A stretch of DNA of 64,000 nt from contig NZ_CP179213.1 in assembly GCF_051201685.1 (NCBI RefSeq), positions 124,001 to 188,000 of the forward strand, read 5' to 3'. The notes under the pieces are model-generated. The model saw nothing but the letters and a program-made list of their open reading frames with translations. It had not been told where the DNA came from and ran no database searches. A program made the translations under genes and the position numbers. Source of the DNA: Luminiphilus sp051201685 (lineage in GTDB: Bacteria > Pseudomonadota > Gammaproteobacteria > Pseudomonadales > Halieaceae). Every line of letters begins with the position of its first letter. The first letter of the stretch is position 1. Of this stretch, positions 17,894 to 26,714 are shown one piece after another.

Positions 17894-18029
17894 TGATCCG
17901 GCTCCAAGGGTTGTCCCAAGAACAGCTTGCACTGATTGGTCGTTTTGAACCAGAGCGTGAATGCCGGTTACGGCATCAGAGAATTTAGAGCCCTCACGCC
18001 CCAATCAGGCGTAAGGACTCTCGAGCACT

Positions 18030-19436
18030 TTAAAGCGAGTAGTACATGTCAAACTCAACGGGGTGAGTTGTCATGTCGAGACGCTGAATCTCCTCGCGCT
18101 TCAGACCGATGTAGGCATCAATCATATCGTCGGTGAAAACTTCGCCTCGTGTTAGGAAGTCGCGGTCTTCATCGAGAGCGTTGAGTGCTACTTCAAGACT
18201 GGAAGCCACCGTTGGAATCGCCTTAGCTTCCTCTGCTGGCAGGTCATAAAGGTCCTTATCTGCCGCTTCGCCAGGATGAATTTTGTTCTGGATGCCGTCC
18301 AGGCCGGCCATCAGCATGGCAGCGAAGGCTAGATAAGGGTTTGCTGTAGGGTCGGGGAACCGGACCTCAACGCGCTTGCCTCGTGGTGATGGCTCGTAAG
18401 GAATGCGGATAGAAGCAGAGCGATTACGGGCTGAATAAGCCAGCATGACCGGAGCTTCAAAACCGGGTACCAGTCGCTTGTAGCTGTTGGTAGACGCATT
18501 GGCAAAGGCATTCAGCGCTCTGGCGTGCTTAATAATGCCGCCAATATAGTAGAGCGCAGTTTCGGAAAGCCCCGAGTAACCGTCACCGGCGAAGGTGTTG
18601 TCGCCGTCTTTGGCAACCGATTGGTGCACGTGCATTCCCGAGCCATTGTCACCGACTAAAGGCTTGGGCATGAAGGTAGCGGTTTTGCCATAAGCATGGG
18701 CAACGTTGTGAACGCAGTACTTGAGGATCTGCACTTCGTCTGCTTTCTTAACCAACGTGTTGAAGCGGATGCCAATTTCGCACTGACCCGCTGTGCCCAC
18801 TTCGTGGTGATGTACTTCTACATCTAGGCCCATCTGCTCCATGGCTGAACACATGGCGGCGCGTATATCGTGGAGGCTGTCCACGGGTGGTACAGGGAAG
18901 TAACCGCCTTTAACTTTTGGCCGGTGGCCGGTGTTGCCATCGTCGTAATGGGCTGAAGATGACCAGGCCGCCTCTTCTGAATTGATGCTGTACCCGGCAC
19001 CACTAATATCGGAGTGCCACTTAATGTCATCGAAGACAAAAAATTCAGGCTCTGGGCCAAAAAAAGCGGTGTCGCCGATACCTGTCGACGTGAGGTAGGC
19101 TTCCGCGCGCTTGGCGACGCTGCGAGGATCACGCTCGTAGCCTTGCATCGTTGTTGGCTCAATAATGTCGCACCGGAGAATCACGGTCGCGTCATCGGTG
19201 AAGGGGTCTAAAATTGAGCTGCCATCGTCAGGCATCAAAATCATGTCTGATTCGTTGATGCCCTTCCAACCGGAAATAGATGAGCCGTCAAACATCTTGC
19301 CCTCTTCGAAAAAATCCTCGTCCACCTCCGTGGCGGGAATAGAGACGTGTTGCTCTTTACCCATGGTATCGGTGAAACGCAGGTCTACCCAGCGAATATC
19401 ATTGTCTTTGATTAAGGTGAGCGTGCGCTCCGACAT
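18030..19436 (-). CDS. glnA: Glutamine synthetase type I
   Basis: GlnA makes glutamine from glutamate, ammonia and ATP and is the main entry of ammonium under nitrogen limitation. The ATG at 19436 has AAGGAG just upstream and gives 468 residues, the usual length; the longer open frame is not used. Motifs include FDGSSISGW near the N-terminus, the GPEPEFFVFD metal site, NGSGMHVHQS and the NRSASIRIP ATP loop. The adenylylated Tyr is present in DKDLYDLP, so control by GlnE is likely. A sigma-54 promoter and NtrC-type sites lie upstream. ntrBC follow on the same strand. Confidence 0.97.
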   Translation of the reverse strand: MSERTLTLIKDNDIRWVDLRFTDTMGKEQHVSIPATEVDEDFFEEGKMFDGSSISGWKGINESDMILMPDDGSSILDPFTDDATVILRCDIIEPTTMQGYERDPRSVAKRAEAYLTSTGIGDTAFFGPEPEFFVFDDIKWHSDISGAGYSINSEEAAWSSSAHYDDGNTGHRPKVKGGYFPVPPVDSLHDIRAAMCSAMEQMGLDVEVHHHEVGTAGQCEIGIRFNTLVKKADEVQILKYCVHNVAHAYGKTATFMPKPLVGDNGSGMHVHQSVAKDGDNTFAGDGYSGLSETALYYIGGIIKHARALNAFANASTNSYKRLVPGFEAPVMLAYSARNRSASIRIPYEPSPRGKRVEVRFPDPTANPYLAFAAMLMAGLDGIQNKIHPGEAADKDLYDLPAEEAKAIPTVASSLEVALNALDEDRDFLTRGEVFTDDMIDAYIGLKREEIQRLDMTTHPVEFDMYYSL

Positions 19437-19533
19437 GGCTAACTCCTTGAAATATCTAAATGGGGGCTTTAACGAGCCCCAAGGCTTGATGATTGGGGCA
19501 TGCACCATGCCATGAATCAACGGTGTGGGATAG

Positions 19534-19549
19534 TGCAAGGTGTATGCCA
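19534..19549 (-). promoter_or_regulatory. Sigma-54 promoter of glnA
   Basis: On the minus strand TGGCAT-ACACC-TTGCA matches the RpoN consensus TGGCAC-N5-TTGCA at all but one base, with the invariant GG and GC at the right spacing. Transcription would begin about 85 bases before the glnA ATG. Confidence 0.85.
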
Positions 19550-19623
19550 GAGGAGTCTTCTCGGCCAAAAAAAATATAAGCCATTGAAAATTATAGTAAA
19601 TAATCTAAAGCGCAGGATTTTTG

Positions 19624-19643
19624 GATGCCAAGCAATCGGCATC
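19624..19643. repeat. Perfect dyad GATGCC-N8-GGCATC upstream of glnA
   Basis: Six-base arms flank an eight-base centre immediately on the promoter-proximal side of the NtrC-type sites. It does not fit the NtrC pattern and has no T run for a terminator. It could be an operator for another regulator. Confidence 0.4.
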
Positions 19644-19646
19644 TCC

Positions 19647-19661
19647 GCACTATAAAAGTGC
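19647..19661. promoter_or_regulatory. NtrC-type enhancer site, proximal
   Basis: GCAC-N7-GTGC (centre TATAAAA) fits the NtrC consensus TGCACC-N4-TGGTGCA in its outer bases and spacing. It lies about 100 bases upstream of the sigma-54 promoter, a usual enhancer distance. Confidence 0.7.
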
Positions 19662-19666
19662 GCTAC

Positions 19667-19681
19667 GCACTAAAATCGCGC
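19667..19681. promoter_or_regulatory. NtrC-type enhancer site, distal
   Basis: GCAC-N7-GCGC is a near match to the NtrC pattern with one changed base. Its centre is exactly 20 bases from the proximal site, two turns of the helix, as expected for cooperative NtrC dimers. Confidence 0.6.
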
Positions 19682-19828
19682 ATTTTTTGCCCCATAAATG
19701 GGCAAATGATCCTCGGCAGCGCCAGATCTTATTTTCGCCAGTAACCGTAATATTGCAGACCAGTTGTGCGGCAGCCTCTGGTAGACTCCGCGCCGCCCAA
19801 CCCCCCTTATCTTGGAGAGACACGCCGC

Positions 19829-21646
19829 GTGATCAGCCAGCTGAGAAATATTGCCATCATCGCCCACGTAGACCACGGCAAAACAACACTCGTGGATTGT
19901 CTGCTACAGCAGTCCGGCACCCTTGACCGGAAAGCGGCAGGGACCGAGCGGATTATGGATTCCAACGACCAGGAAAAAGAACGTGGCATTACCATTCTTG
20001 CCAAGAATACGGCGATCCGCTGGCAAGATTATCGTATCAATATTGTGGATACACCCGGACACGCAGATTTCGGCGGCGAAGTGGAGCGGGTACTATCTAT
20101 GGTGGATTCTGTCCTTTTGCTGGTTGATGCCGTAGACGGACCCATGCCACAGACGCGTTTTGTGACCTCCAAAGCATTTGAGCGCGGACTTAACCCCATT
20201 GTGGTCATTAACAAGGTCGATCGTCCTGGTGCCAGGCCTGATTGGGTGGTTGACCAAGTTTTCGATCTTTTTGACTCCCTAGGTGCCAACGAGCAGCAGC
20301 TCGACTTCCCTATTATTTACGCCTCTGCCCTTAACGGGATCTCAGGTGAAGAGCACGATGCGATGGGCACCGATATGGCGCCGTTGTTTCAAACCATTGT
20401 CGATAAAGTGCCGCCACCATCGGTAGACACATCGGGCCCGCTGCAGTTACAAATTTCCGCGCTCGACTACAGCAGCTATGTCGGTGTTATTGGTGTGGGA
20501 CGCATCACCCGAGGTTCGGTAACACCCAACACGCAGGTTGCTGTTATTGATCGCAATGGCGACAGTCGTAACGGAAAAATCCTGCAGGTTATGGGTTATC
20601 AGGGCCTTGAGCGCGTTGAAGTGACTGAAGCTGGTGCTGGAGACATCGTTTGCGTGACCGGAATTGAGGCATTAAATATTTCTGACACGCTGTGCAGTCC
20701 GGATACCCCAGAGCCACTGCCGCCTCTCTCGGTAGATGAACCCACGGTCAGCATGACCTTTCAGGTCAATGACTCGCCCTTTGCAGGACTCGAAGGCAAG
20801 TACGTGACCTCACGTAATATCCGGGAGCGTCTCGATCGGGAACTCATACACAACGTGGCTCTGCGCGTGGAAGAGGGTGATTCTCCAGACAAGTTTTCGG
20901 TATCTGGTCGCGGTGAGCTGCACCTGTCAGTGCTGATAGAGAGCATGCGCCGTGAGGGCTTTGAGTTGGGTGTTTCGAGACCCGAAGTGATTCAAAAAGA
21001 AATCGACGGTGAGCTCTGTGAGCCCTATGAAAACCTGGTGATTGACTGTGAGTCAGAGCATCAGGGTGGCGTGATGGAGGAGTTGGGTCTGCGCAGGGCT
21101 GAAATGAAAAACCTGGTGATAGACGGTAACGGACGCGTGCGCCTTGAGTTTATTGTTCCGGCAAGAGGGCTCATTGGATTTCGTTCGCAGTTTTTAACCC
21201 TCACTTCAGGCTCGGGTATCATGACTCACGTCTTTGATCATTACGGCCCTGTTAAACGTGCAGAGTTGGGCGGACGCGTAAACGGCGTTCTGGTTTCCAT
21301 GGTGAAAGGCAAAACCCTAGCCTATGCTTTATACACCTTGCAGGACCGAGGTCGACTTTTTGTCGATCCCAACAAGGACGTGTACGAGGGGCAGATTGTT
21401 GGGCTGCATAGCCGTGGTAACGACTTGGTTGTTAACCCGACGAAAGCCAAGCAACTGACCAATGTTAGGGCCTCAGGCACAGACGAAGCGCTAATTTTGA
21501 CGTCTCCAGTACGACATAGTCTCGAGCAGGCTTTGGAGTTTATTGAGGATGATGAGCTTGTCGAAGTGACTCCTGACAGCATTCGACTGCGCAAGAAACT
21601 GCTGCTCGAACACGAGCGTAAGCGCGCAGCTCGCAGCGCAGCCTAA
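19829..21646 (+). CDS. typA: Ribosome-associated GTPase TypA/BipA
   Basis: TypA is a translational GTPase that acts on the ribosome in stress and low-temperature ribosome assembly. Starting at the GTG at 19829 gives 605 residues, close to E. coli BipA; the longer frame is upstream leader. The G domain shows AHVDHGKTT (residues 12-20), RGITI, DTPGHADF and NKVD. EF-G-like domains II, III and V and the BipA-specific C-terminal domain follow (ARGLIGFRSQFLTLT, VHRPTK-like region VVNPTKAKQLTNVRA). A GGAG-like site precedes the start. It is divergent from glnA. Confidence 0.97.
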   Translation: MISQLRNIAIIAHVDHGKTTLVDCLLQQSGTLDRKAAGTERIMDSNDQEKERGITILAKNTAIRWQDYRINIVDTPGHADFGGEVERVLSMVDSVLLLVDAVDGPMPQTRFVTSKAFERGLNPIVVINKVDRPGARPDWVVDQVFDLFDSLGANEQQLDFPIIYASALNGISGEEHDAMGTDMAPLFQTIVDKVPPPSVDTSGPLQLQISALDYSSYVGVIGVGRITRGSVTPNTQVAVIDRNGDSRNGKILQVMGYQGLERVEVTEAGAGDIVCVTGIEALNISDTLCSPDTPEPLPPLSVDEPTVSMTFQVNDSPFAGLEGKYVTSRNIRERLDRELIHNVALRVEEGDSPDKFSVSGRGELHLSVLIESMRREGFELGVSRPEVIQKEIDGELCEPYENLVIDCESEHQGGVMEELGLRRAEMKNLVIDGNGRVRLEFIVPARGLIGFRSQFLTLTSGSGIMTHVFDHYGPVKRAELGGRVNGVLVSMVKGKTLAYALYTLQDRGRLFVDPNKDVYEGQIVGLHSRGNDLVVNPTKAKQLTNVRASGTDEALILTSPVRHSLEQALEFIEDDELVEVTPDSIRLRKKLLLEHERKRAARSAA

Positions 21647-21678
21647 AGCGAGAACATATTTTTGTCGGCCTCGCGCCA

Positions 21679-21704
21679 TAGATCGGTCAGGTAAGACCGA
21701 TCTA
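21679..21704. terminator. Ten-base-pair hairpin between converging typA and elaA
   Basis: TAGATCGGTC, a six-base loop and GACCGATCTA form a perfect stem between two converging genes and include the elaA stop codon. There is no T run on either side, so it is a weak or factor-assisted bidirectional terminator, or an RNA 3'-end protector. Confidence 0.5.
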
Positions 21705-22154
21705 GCTGAGCAGCATTTCGAAGTGGGGTAGATCGTCCTCGAGATAGGGGCCTTTTACGGTTGTAAAACCCAAGCCGTGATAAAACTCCTGTAGGTACGC
21801 TTGACCGCTAATTCTTAAGCCGTGGTTAGGCCACAGGTCTTGAGCGTAGGCCATGCTTTTAACCATTAGCTCGCGACCTAGTGACTGACCCCTGTTGTCG
21901 GGGGCCACTGCGACTCGGCCAATCGACACCTCCTCATAAACTGCCCCTGGGGGTGCAATCCTCAAGCTGGCGATGAGCTCCCCGTCCAGTAAACCCTCAA
22001 GGTGCCAACAGTGTGGGTCTATGTCGTCGGGATCCTGATAGGGACAGCGTTGCTCAACAACGAATATGCGGCTGCGCATGTTCAGCATGGCGTGCCACTC
22101 TAATGCACTGAAAACATTGAAGTGGCGAAAACGCCACTGAAGGGTATTAGACAT
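21702..22154 (-). CDS. elaA: GNAT family N-acetyltransferase ElaA
   Basis: This is a single-domain acetyl-CoA-dependent acyltransferase of the ElaA group. The start is the ATG at 22154, giving 150 residues as in E. coli ElaA; the longer frame is not supported. Motifs are the N-terminal LRSxIFVVEQ-like MRSRIFVVEQRCPYQDPDD, the acetyl-CoA loop VAVAPDNRGQSLGRELM, and the C-terminal YLQEFYHGLGFTTVKGPYLED. The substrate is not known. It converges with typA and is divergent from the cyclic-nucleotide-binding-like gene. Confidence 0.92.
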   Translation of the reverse strand: MSNTLQWRFRHFNVFSALEWHAMLNMRSRIFVVEQRCPYQDPDDIDPHCWHLEGLLDGELIASLRIAPPGAVYEEVSIGRVAVAPDNRGQSLGRELMVKSMAYAQDLWPNHGLRISGQAYLQEFYHGLGFTTVKGPYLEDDLPHFEMLLS

Positions 22155-22254
22155 AGTGTGGCCAGTTTTTTTGGTCAAGGAATGCCCTTTCCGGGGACAT
22201 GGGTAGTTTATCGGGTTAGGATTCCGTCGAACAGGAATTAAAGGGCTGCAGATC

Positions 22255-23067
22255 ATGCTGACCATGGGACAGGTACAGGACGATTTCGACCTCCTCAACA
22301 GGGCGGCAAGACAATCGTTGTCTGGCGTATTTGCTGGGCTCGATATCGAATCGAGTACGGTTGATTTACCTGCCAGTCGTTCCGTTTACTTTACCCCTCT
22401 CCCCGATAACACCATTGCCTGCGTAGAGTCGGGTTTGGTATCCGTTATGCATGAACAAACTGTGGTGAGCGTGTTGGAACCCGGCGATCTTGTGCTTGGC
22501 GACAGCGCCCTAGTTCCTGCCACTGTAACAGCGCTTCAATTTGGTTCGGAGGAGGGTGCTACCGTCCGAACCTGGGAGCAGGGGGCGTTTCTCCGCGCGA
22601 TCAGTGCAGATGATGCTCGGCAAAGGCTGTGGCTCGCGGCACTCATCCAAACACAATCCCTCATGTATCGAATGAGTGGTTTAAGTATCCAGCGACAAAC
22701 CGGGCTAAGGGGAGACACCGAGGTTTATTCCCCAGGCGCGGTCATTATTCAGCAGGGAGACCCCGCTGATGACGTATTTTCAATGGTGGCGGGGGTTGCG
22801 CAGGTGTTGGTAGATGAACAGCCCGTTGCCAGAATAGCCACGGGTGAGCTGTTTGGCACAATGGCGGCACTGACTAGTGGGCACAGGAATGCCACCGTAA
22901 CTGCTCTAGAACGCTGTTCGGTGTTGCGCGTTCCCAAGGACCGATTTTTTGAAATTATTCGTACACGACCAGAAGCTGTGCAGGGCCTGTTGGTCGACAT
23001 GGCGCGCTCTATTACGGCACTGAACGGAGAGGTAGTGGCATTGCGCCAACGTGTGTCAGAACCGTAA
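22255..23067 (+). CDS. Cyclic-nucleotide-binding-like domain protein
   Basis: The protein has 270 residues. The C-terminal part (about 150-265) is a cNMP-binding beta-roll: YSPGAVIIQQGDPADDVFSMVAG, then IATGELFGTMAALTSGHRNATV and a final helix. The N-terminal half looks like a second, degenerate copy of the same fold. In the phosphate-binding cassette the usual Glu of FGExAL is Thr, while the Arg is kept, so cAMP or cGMP binding is uncertain. No helix-turn-helix or kinase domain is visible. An alternative start is the ATG at 22264. It lies 40 bases upstream of parC and may be co-transcribed with it. Confidence 0.75.
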   Translation: MLTMGQVQDDFDLLNRAARQSLSGVFAGLDIESSTVDLPASRSVYFTPLPDNTIACVESGLVSVMHEQTVVSVLEPGDLVLGDSALVPATVTALQFGSEEGATVRTWEQGAFLRAISADDARQRLWLAALIQTQSLMYRMSGLSIQRQTGLRGDTEVYSPGAVIIQQGDPADDVFSMVAGVAQVLVDEQPVARIATGELFGTMAALTSGHRNATVTALERCSVLRVPKDRFFEIIRTRPEAVQGLLVDMARSITALNGEVVALRQRVSEP

Positions 23068-23107
23068 AACTTATTCCTAGTCACTTAAATACTGAGAGTT
23101 CCAGTTA

Positions 23108-25366
23108 ATGTCTGATCCGGTAATGGGCGCAACGAGCCCTGAAACCCTATCGTTACGCGATTATGCCGAAAAGGCTTACCTCGATTATTCGATGTACGTC
23201 ATTCTTGATCGCGCTCTTCCCAATATCGGGGATGGGCTCAAGCCCGTCCAGCGACGTATCGTTTATGCGATGAGTGAGCTGGGTCTGAAAGCTACGGCTA
23301 AATTTAAAAAATCGGCGCGTACCGTCGGTGATGTCATTGGCAAGTTTCATCCCCATGGCGACAGCGCCGCCTATGAAGCCATGGTGCTTATGGCTCAGGA
23401 CTTCAGCTATCGCTACCCCTTAATCGATGGTCAAGGTAACTGGGGATCACCCGACGACCCTAAGTCGTTTGCAGCGATGCGTTACACCGAATCTAGGCTC
23501 ACGCACTACGCTGACATTCTCCTGGCTGAGTTGGGACAGGGTACTGTTGATTGGCAACCAAACTTTGACGGCACTCTCGATGAGCCTATGGTGTTGCCGG
23601 CACGCGTCCCGAACCTGTTGCTCAACGGCACAACAGGGATTGCAGTGGGGATGGCCACTGATATCCCACCGCACAACCTCCGTGAGGTTGTTAGTGCAAC
23701 TATCCGTTTGTTAGAGGCGCCCCGGGCCGGCCTAGAAGATCTCAGTGATATTATTCAAGGCCCTGATTTTCCCACTGAAGCCGAAATCATAACGCCTCGC
23801 TCTGAAATTAGTGCGATGTATAAAACCGGTCGGGGCTCCCTTAAAATGCGCGCGGCTTGGCGGATCGAGGATGGTGCCGTGGTGATTTACGCCTTGCCGC
23901 ATCAAGTCTCTGGATCGAAAGTCCTTGAACAAATTGCCGCCCAAATGCAGGCCAGAAAGCTGCCAATGGTTGGCGACCTCCGTGATGAGTCTGATCATGA
24001 GCATCCAACACGATTCGTAGTAGTGCCCCGTTCAAACAGAGTTGATCTTGACGCGTTGATGAGTCATCTGTTTGCGACTACCGATCTAGAGCGGAACTAT
24101 CGGGTCAATCTTAATGTGATAGGAATCGACGGTCGTCCGGGCGTGAAATCGTTGGCGACAATTTTGCTCGAATGGTTGGAGTTCCGCAGGACCACCGTGC
24201 GCCGTCGCTTGGAGCATCGGTTAGAAAAAGTCTTGAAGAGACTACATATTCTTGAGGGCTACCTCGTTGCTTACTTGAATATTGATGAGGTCATTCGCAT
24301 CGTTCGTGAGGAAGACGAGCCTCGCCCCGCGCTCATGGCACGGTTCGCGCTGACTGAGATACAGGCCGACGCCATTCTCGATTTGAAGTTGCGCAATCTT
24401 GCCAAGCTCGAGGAAATGAAAATTCGCGGCGAGCAAAATGAATTGGCTGAAGAGCGTGATGATCTCGAAAAAACGTTGGGCAGTGATGCGCGACTGAAAA
24501 CCCTGATTAAAAAAGAACTGGAGGCCGTTGCCAAGGACCATGGCGATGAGCGTCGTTCGCCTATTGTCGAGCGAGAAGAGGCCAAGGCTTTCAGTGAATT
24601 GGAGCTGACCACGGCGGATCCACTGACCATTGTTCTCTCTGAAAAGGGTTGGATAAGAGCGGCCAAAGGCCACGATATTGACCCCGAATCGCTCAGCTAT
24701 AAATCGGGAGATGCGTTTAAACTAGCGGCCAAAGGACGAAGCAACCAACCCACCGTTGTTTTTGACTCCACCGGTCGGTCATACAGTTTACCCAGCCACC
24801 AGTTGCCTTCGGCTCGTGGCCAGGGTGAGCCATTGACAGGTCGCATAAACCCTCCATCGGGGGCAACTTTCGAGGCCTTACTCACAGGAGTAGATGCAGA
24901 CCGTTTTCTGTTGGCTAGTGATGCGGGCTATGGTTTTGTCGCACGGTTTGCTGACTTGCAAACTAAAAATAAGGCGGGCAAAGCGGTCTTGTCATTGCCC
25001 AAGGGTGCTGGCGTACTGCAGCCTGGCAGTGTTGGCAGCGCGGACGAGTCAGCAATGGTTGCCGCTGTGACAAATGAAGGTCGGTTATTGGTATTCCCGC
25101 TTTCAGAGCTTCCTGAGCTATCCCGCGGCAAGGGAAATAAAATCATTGGTATTCCAACCCCAAGGGCGGCTGCCCGCGAGGAATTAATGGTGGGCGCGGT
25201 CGTTTTGGTTGCTGGCAATGTATTGCAAATTACTGCGGGTAAACGCCACTTGAAACTCAAATTCAGTGATCTCGAGCATTATCGTGGTGAGCGGGGAAGG
25301 CGTGGCAATAAGTTGCCTAACGGTTTTCAGAAGGTAGTTGCTGTGGGCGTGGTAGGAGCAGACTGA
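23108..25366 (+). CDS. parC: DNA topoisomerase IV subunit A
   Basis: ParC is the DNA-cutting subunit of topoisomerase IV, which separates daughter chromosomes. The 752 residues are the ParC length and begin with the conserved LRDYAEKAYLDYSMYVILDRALP. The catalytic Tyr is in AAMRYTESRL. The quinolone-determining segment HPHGDSAAYEAMVLMAQ keeps Ser and Glu at the two positions that change in resistant strains, so it looks quinolone-sensitive. The C-terminal beta-pinwheel is short and degenerate, as in ParC rather than GyrA. parE is not in the window. Confidence 0.97.
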   Translation: MSDPVMGATSPETLSLRDYAEKAYLDYSMYVILDRALPNIGDGLKPVQRRIVYAMSELGLKATAKFKKSARTVGDVIGKFHPHGDSAAYEAMVLMAQDFSYRYPLIDGQGNWGSPDDPKSFAAMRYTESRLTHYADILLAELGQGTVDWQPNFDGTLDEPMVLPARVPNLLLNGTTGIAVGMATDIPPHNLREVVSATIRLLEAPRAGLEDLSDIIQGPDFPTEAEIITPRSEISAMYKTGRGSLKMRAAWRIEDGAVVIYALPHQVSGSKVLEQIAAQMQARKLPMVGDLRDESDHEHPTRFVVVPRSNRVDLDALMSHLFATTDLERNYRVNLNVIGIDGRPGVKSLATILLEWLEFRRTTVRRRLEHRLEKVLKRLHILEGYLVAYLNIDEVIRIVREEDEPRPALMARFALTEIQADAILDLKLRNLAKLEEMKIRGEQNELAEERDDLEKTLGSDARLKTLIKKELEAVAKDHGDERRSPIVEREEAKAFSELELTTADPLTIVLSEKGWIRAAKGHDIDPESLSYKSGDAFKLAAKGRSNQPTVVFDSTGRSYSLPSHQLPSARGQGEPLTGRINPPSGATFEALLTGVDADRFLLASDAGYGFVARFADLQTKNKAGKAVLSLPKGAGVLQPGSVGSADESAMVAAVTNEGRLLVFPLSELPELSRGKGNKIIGIPTPRAAAREELMVGAVVLVAGNVLQITAGKRHLKLKFSDLEHYRGERGRRGNKLPNGFQKVVAVGVVGAD

Positions 25367-25375
25367 AGTCTGAAC

Positions 25376-26635
25376 TCATTCTTCGGCCTGATCATTGGTG
25401 ATGAGGGCCCGCAGTAAAATTTCGCGTTGGCGTTCGAGCAGGTCCCTATGACCATCGGCGAATGTCCCCAGTTGATAGCGCCCGGCTGGAGCCTCTTCGA
25501 TGCTGACACGATTGATCAGCTGGACGTCTTGTACCAAAGATTCGAACAGGTGGATTTCGTTCCCCGATTGGCGGGCTAACGCCTCTAGCTCATCAACAGC
25601 AGCTTGGGTATACAACCCCGGGTAAATGTCTTCGCTATCGCCGCGTCCAAGTTCACTGTCGCCTACTGCAAGCCCTAACCCAACCGACAATCTGAGTTGC
25701 TGCTCAAGCTTTGGTGCGGTCTGTTGAATCAGCCACGCGCAACTTGCAGCCCGAACCGTGGGAGAGGCAATTTTGTGTTTACCGGTGAACCACACGGCAA
25801 TACCGAACTGGCGAACGACCTGCAGCTCACCATTATAAAAGCCCGAGGCGCCATAGATCATTCGGTGTACGTGGGCGACATAGCGCTGCAACCGTCTTTC
25901 GTCCACTGTTTCTAAGTAACCGGGTAGGCTTCTGAAGTGGATGAAAAGGATCGCGGTTTCAACATAGTGCTGATTACCCTCATGTTGCTTTTCCGAGGGA
26001 GGTCTCAATAGATCCAGTGGCAGTGCTGCAACCCGTTCTCTCAGCGCTTCGATCTCATTAGTGCTTACCTTTTGAGGATCTCCGACCGCCCCCAGCTCTG
26101 CCGCTACGGCTTGTAAGTTTTTACCCACTCGCAAAGCCAGAGTTCGGGTGGTCAGGTACACAGCAATGCTTAGCAATATCGCCAGACCAGAGAGGCTGAG
26201 CACGAATCGAAACTGGGTGCTGTCGCGAACGGCTGTGTTGAGCGCAACTTCCGCGATACCCGCCTGATCCCCGGCAATCATAATTGGGGCCTGAAAGATC
26301 AAACTGCTGGATCGTTGCTTCCCAACCGCGGCAAGTTCGCGTTTATCGACGTCAAGTGCTCTGGCTGCGACGATACTTTGCTGTTCGGCTAGTTTGTTTA
26401 ACTCGCCGGCGATTCCCAGGCGATCACCAGTCGCCATCTCTACACCCAGCCGCCGGGCTAATTGTTCGGCCACAGCTTTCCCATACTCGCTTTGCAGGTT
26501 GGCTTGACTGTGACTGCTGGACTGTGCGGCTAGCGCTACCAATGCAAGACTGGAAATGAGACAGCACAAACACGCGGTTGCGGCTAGCTGCTGATGCAGC
26601 GGTAAGCTGCGGAAAGCGATGGTGAGTGCGCGCAC
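25376..26635 (-). CDS. AhpA/YtjB-like membrane protein with a degenerate cyclase-like domain
   Basis: This 419-residue inner-membrane protein has two membrane helices (about 18-38 and 145-165) around a small periplasmic domain, then a cytosolic half. The N-terminal part and the position opposite serB match the AhpA/YtjB (SMP) family. The C-terminal part from about residue 220 resembles a class III nucleotidyl cyclase domain in layout: AILFIHFRSLPGYLETVDE, a GGxVxxxGDGxxAxF-like stretch reading YNGELQVVRQFGIAVWFTG, and a later GLGLAVGDSELG. The metal-binding Asp residues are missing, so catalysis is unlikely. It converges with parC, nine bases apart, and is divergent from serB. Confidence 0.7.
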   Translation of the reverse strand: MRALTIAFRSLPLHQQLAATACLCCLISSLALVALAAQSSSHSQANLQSEYGKAVAEQLARRLGVEMATGDRLGIAGELNKLAEQQSIVAARALDVDKRELAAVGKQRSSSLIFQAPIMIAGDQAGIAEVALNTAVRDSTQFRFVLSLSGLAILLSIAVYLTTRTLALRVGKNLQAVAAELGAVGDPQKVSTNEIEALRERVAALPLDLLRPPSEKQHEGNQHYVETAILFIHFRSLPGYLETVDERRLQRYVAHVHRMIYGASGFYNGELQVVRQFGIAVWFTGKHKIASPTVRAASCAWLIQQTAPKLEQQLRLSVGLGLAVGDSELGRGDSEDIYPGLYTQAAVDELEALARQSGNEIHLFESLVQDVQLINRVSIEEAPAGRYQLGTFADGHRDLLERQREILLRALITNDQAEE

Positions 26636-26714
26636 TATTTTCGGCCTTCTTTTGAGTAACTCGCAGTATAAACCTCACGTCTGCGCTATGCTTGTCCTCC
26701 CCAAGGAATAATCT

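Noticed and set aside
24242..24673. Two minus-strand frames of over 130 codons inside parC
   Set aside because: They mirror parC coding periodicity and show no domain; parC is complete and certain.
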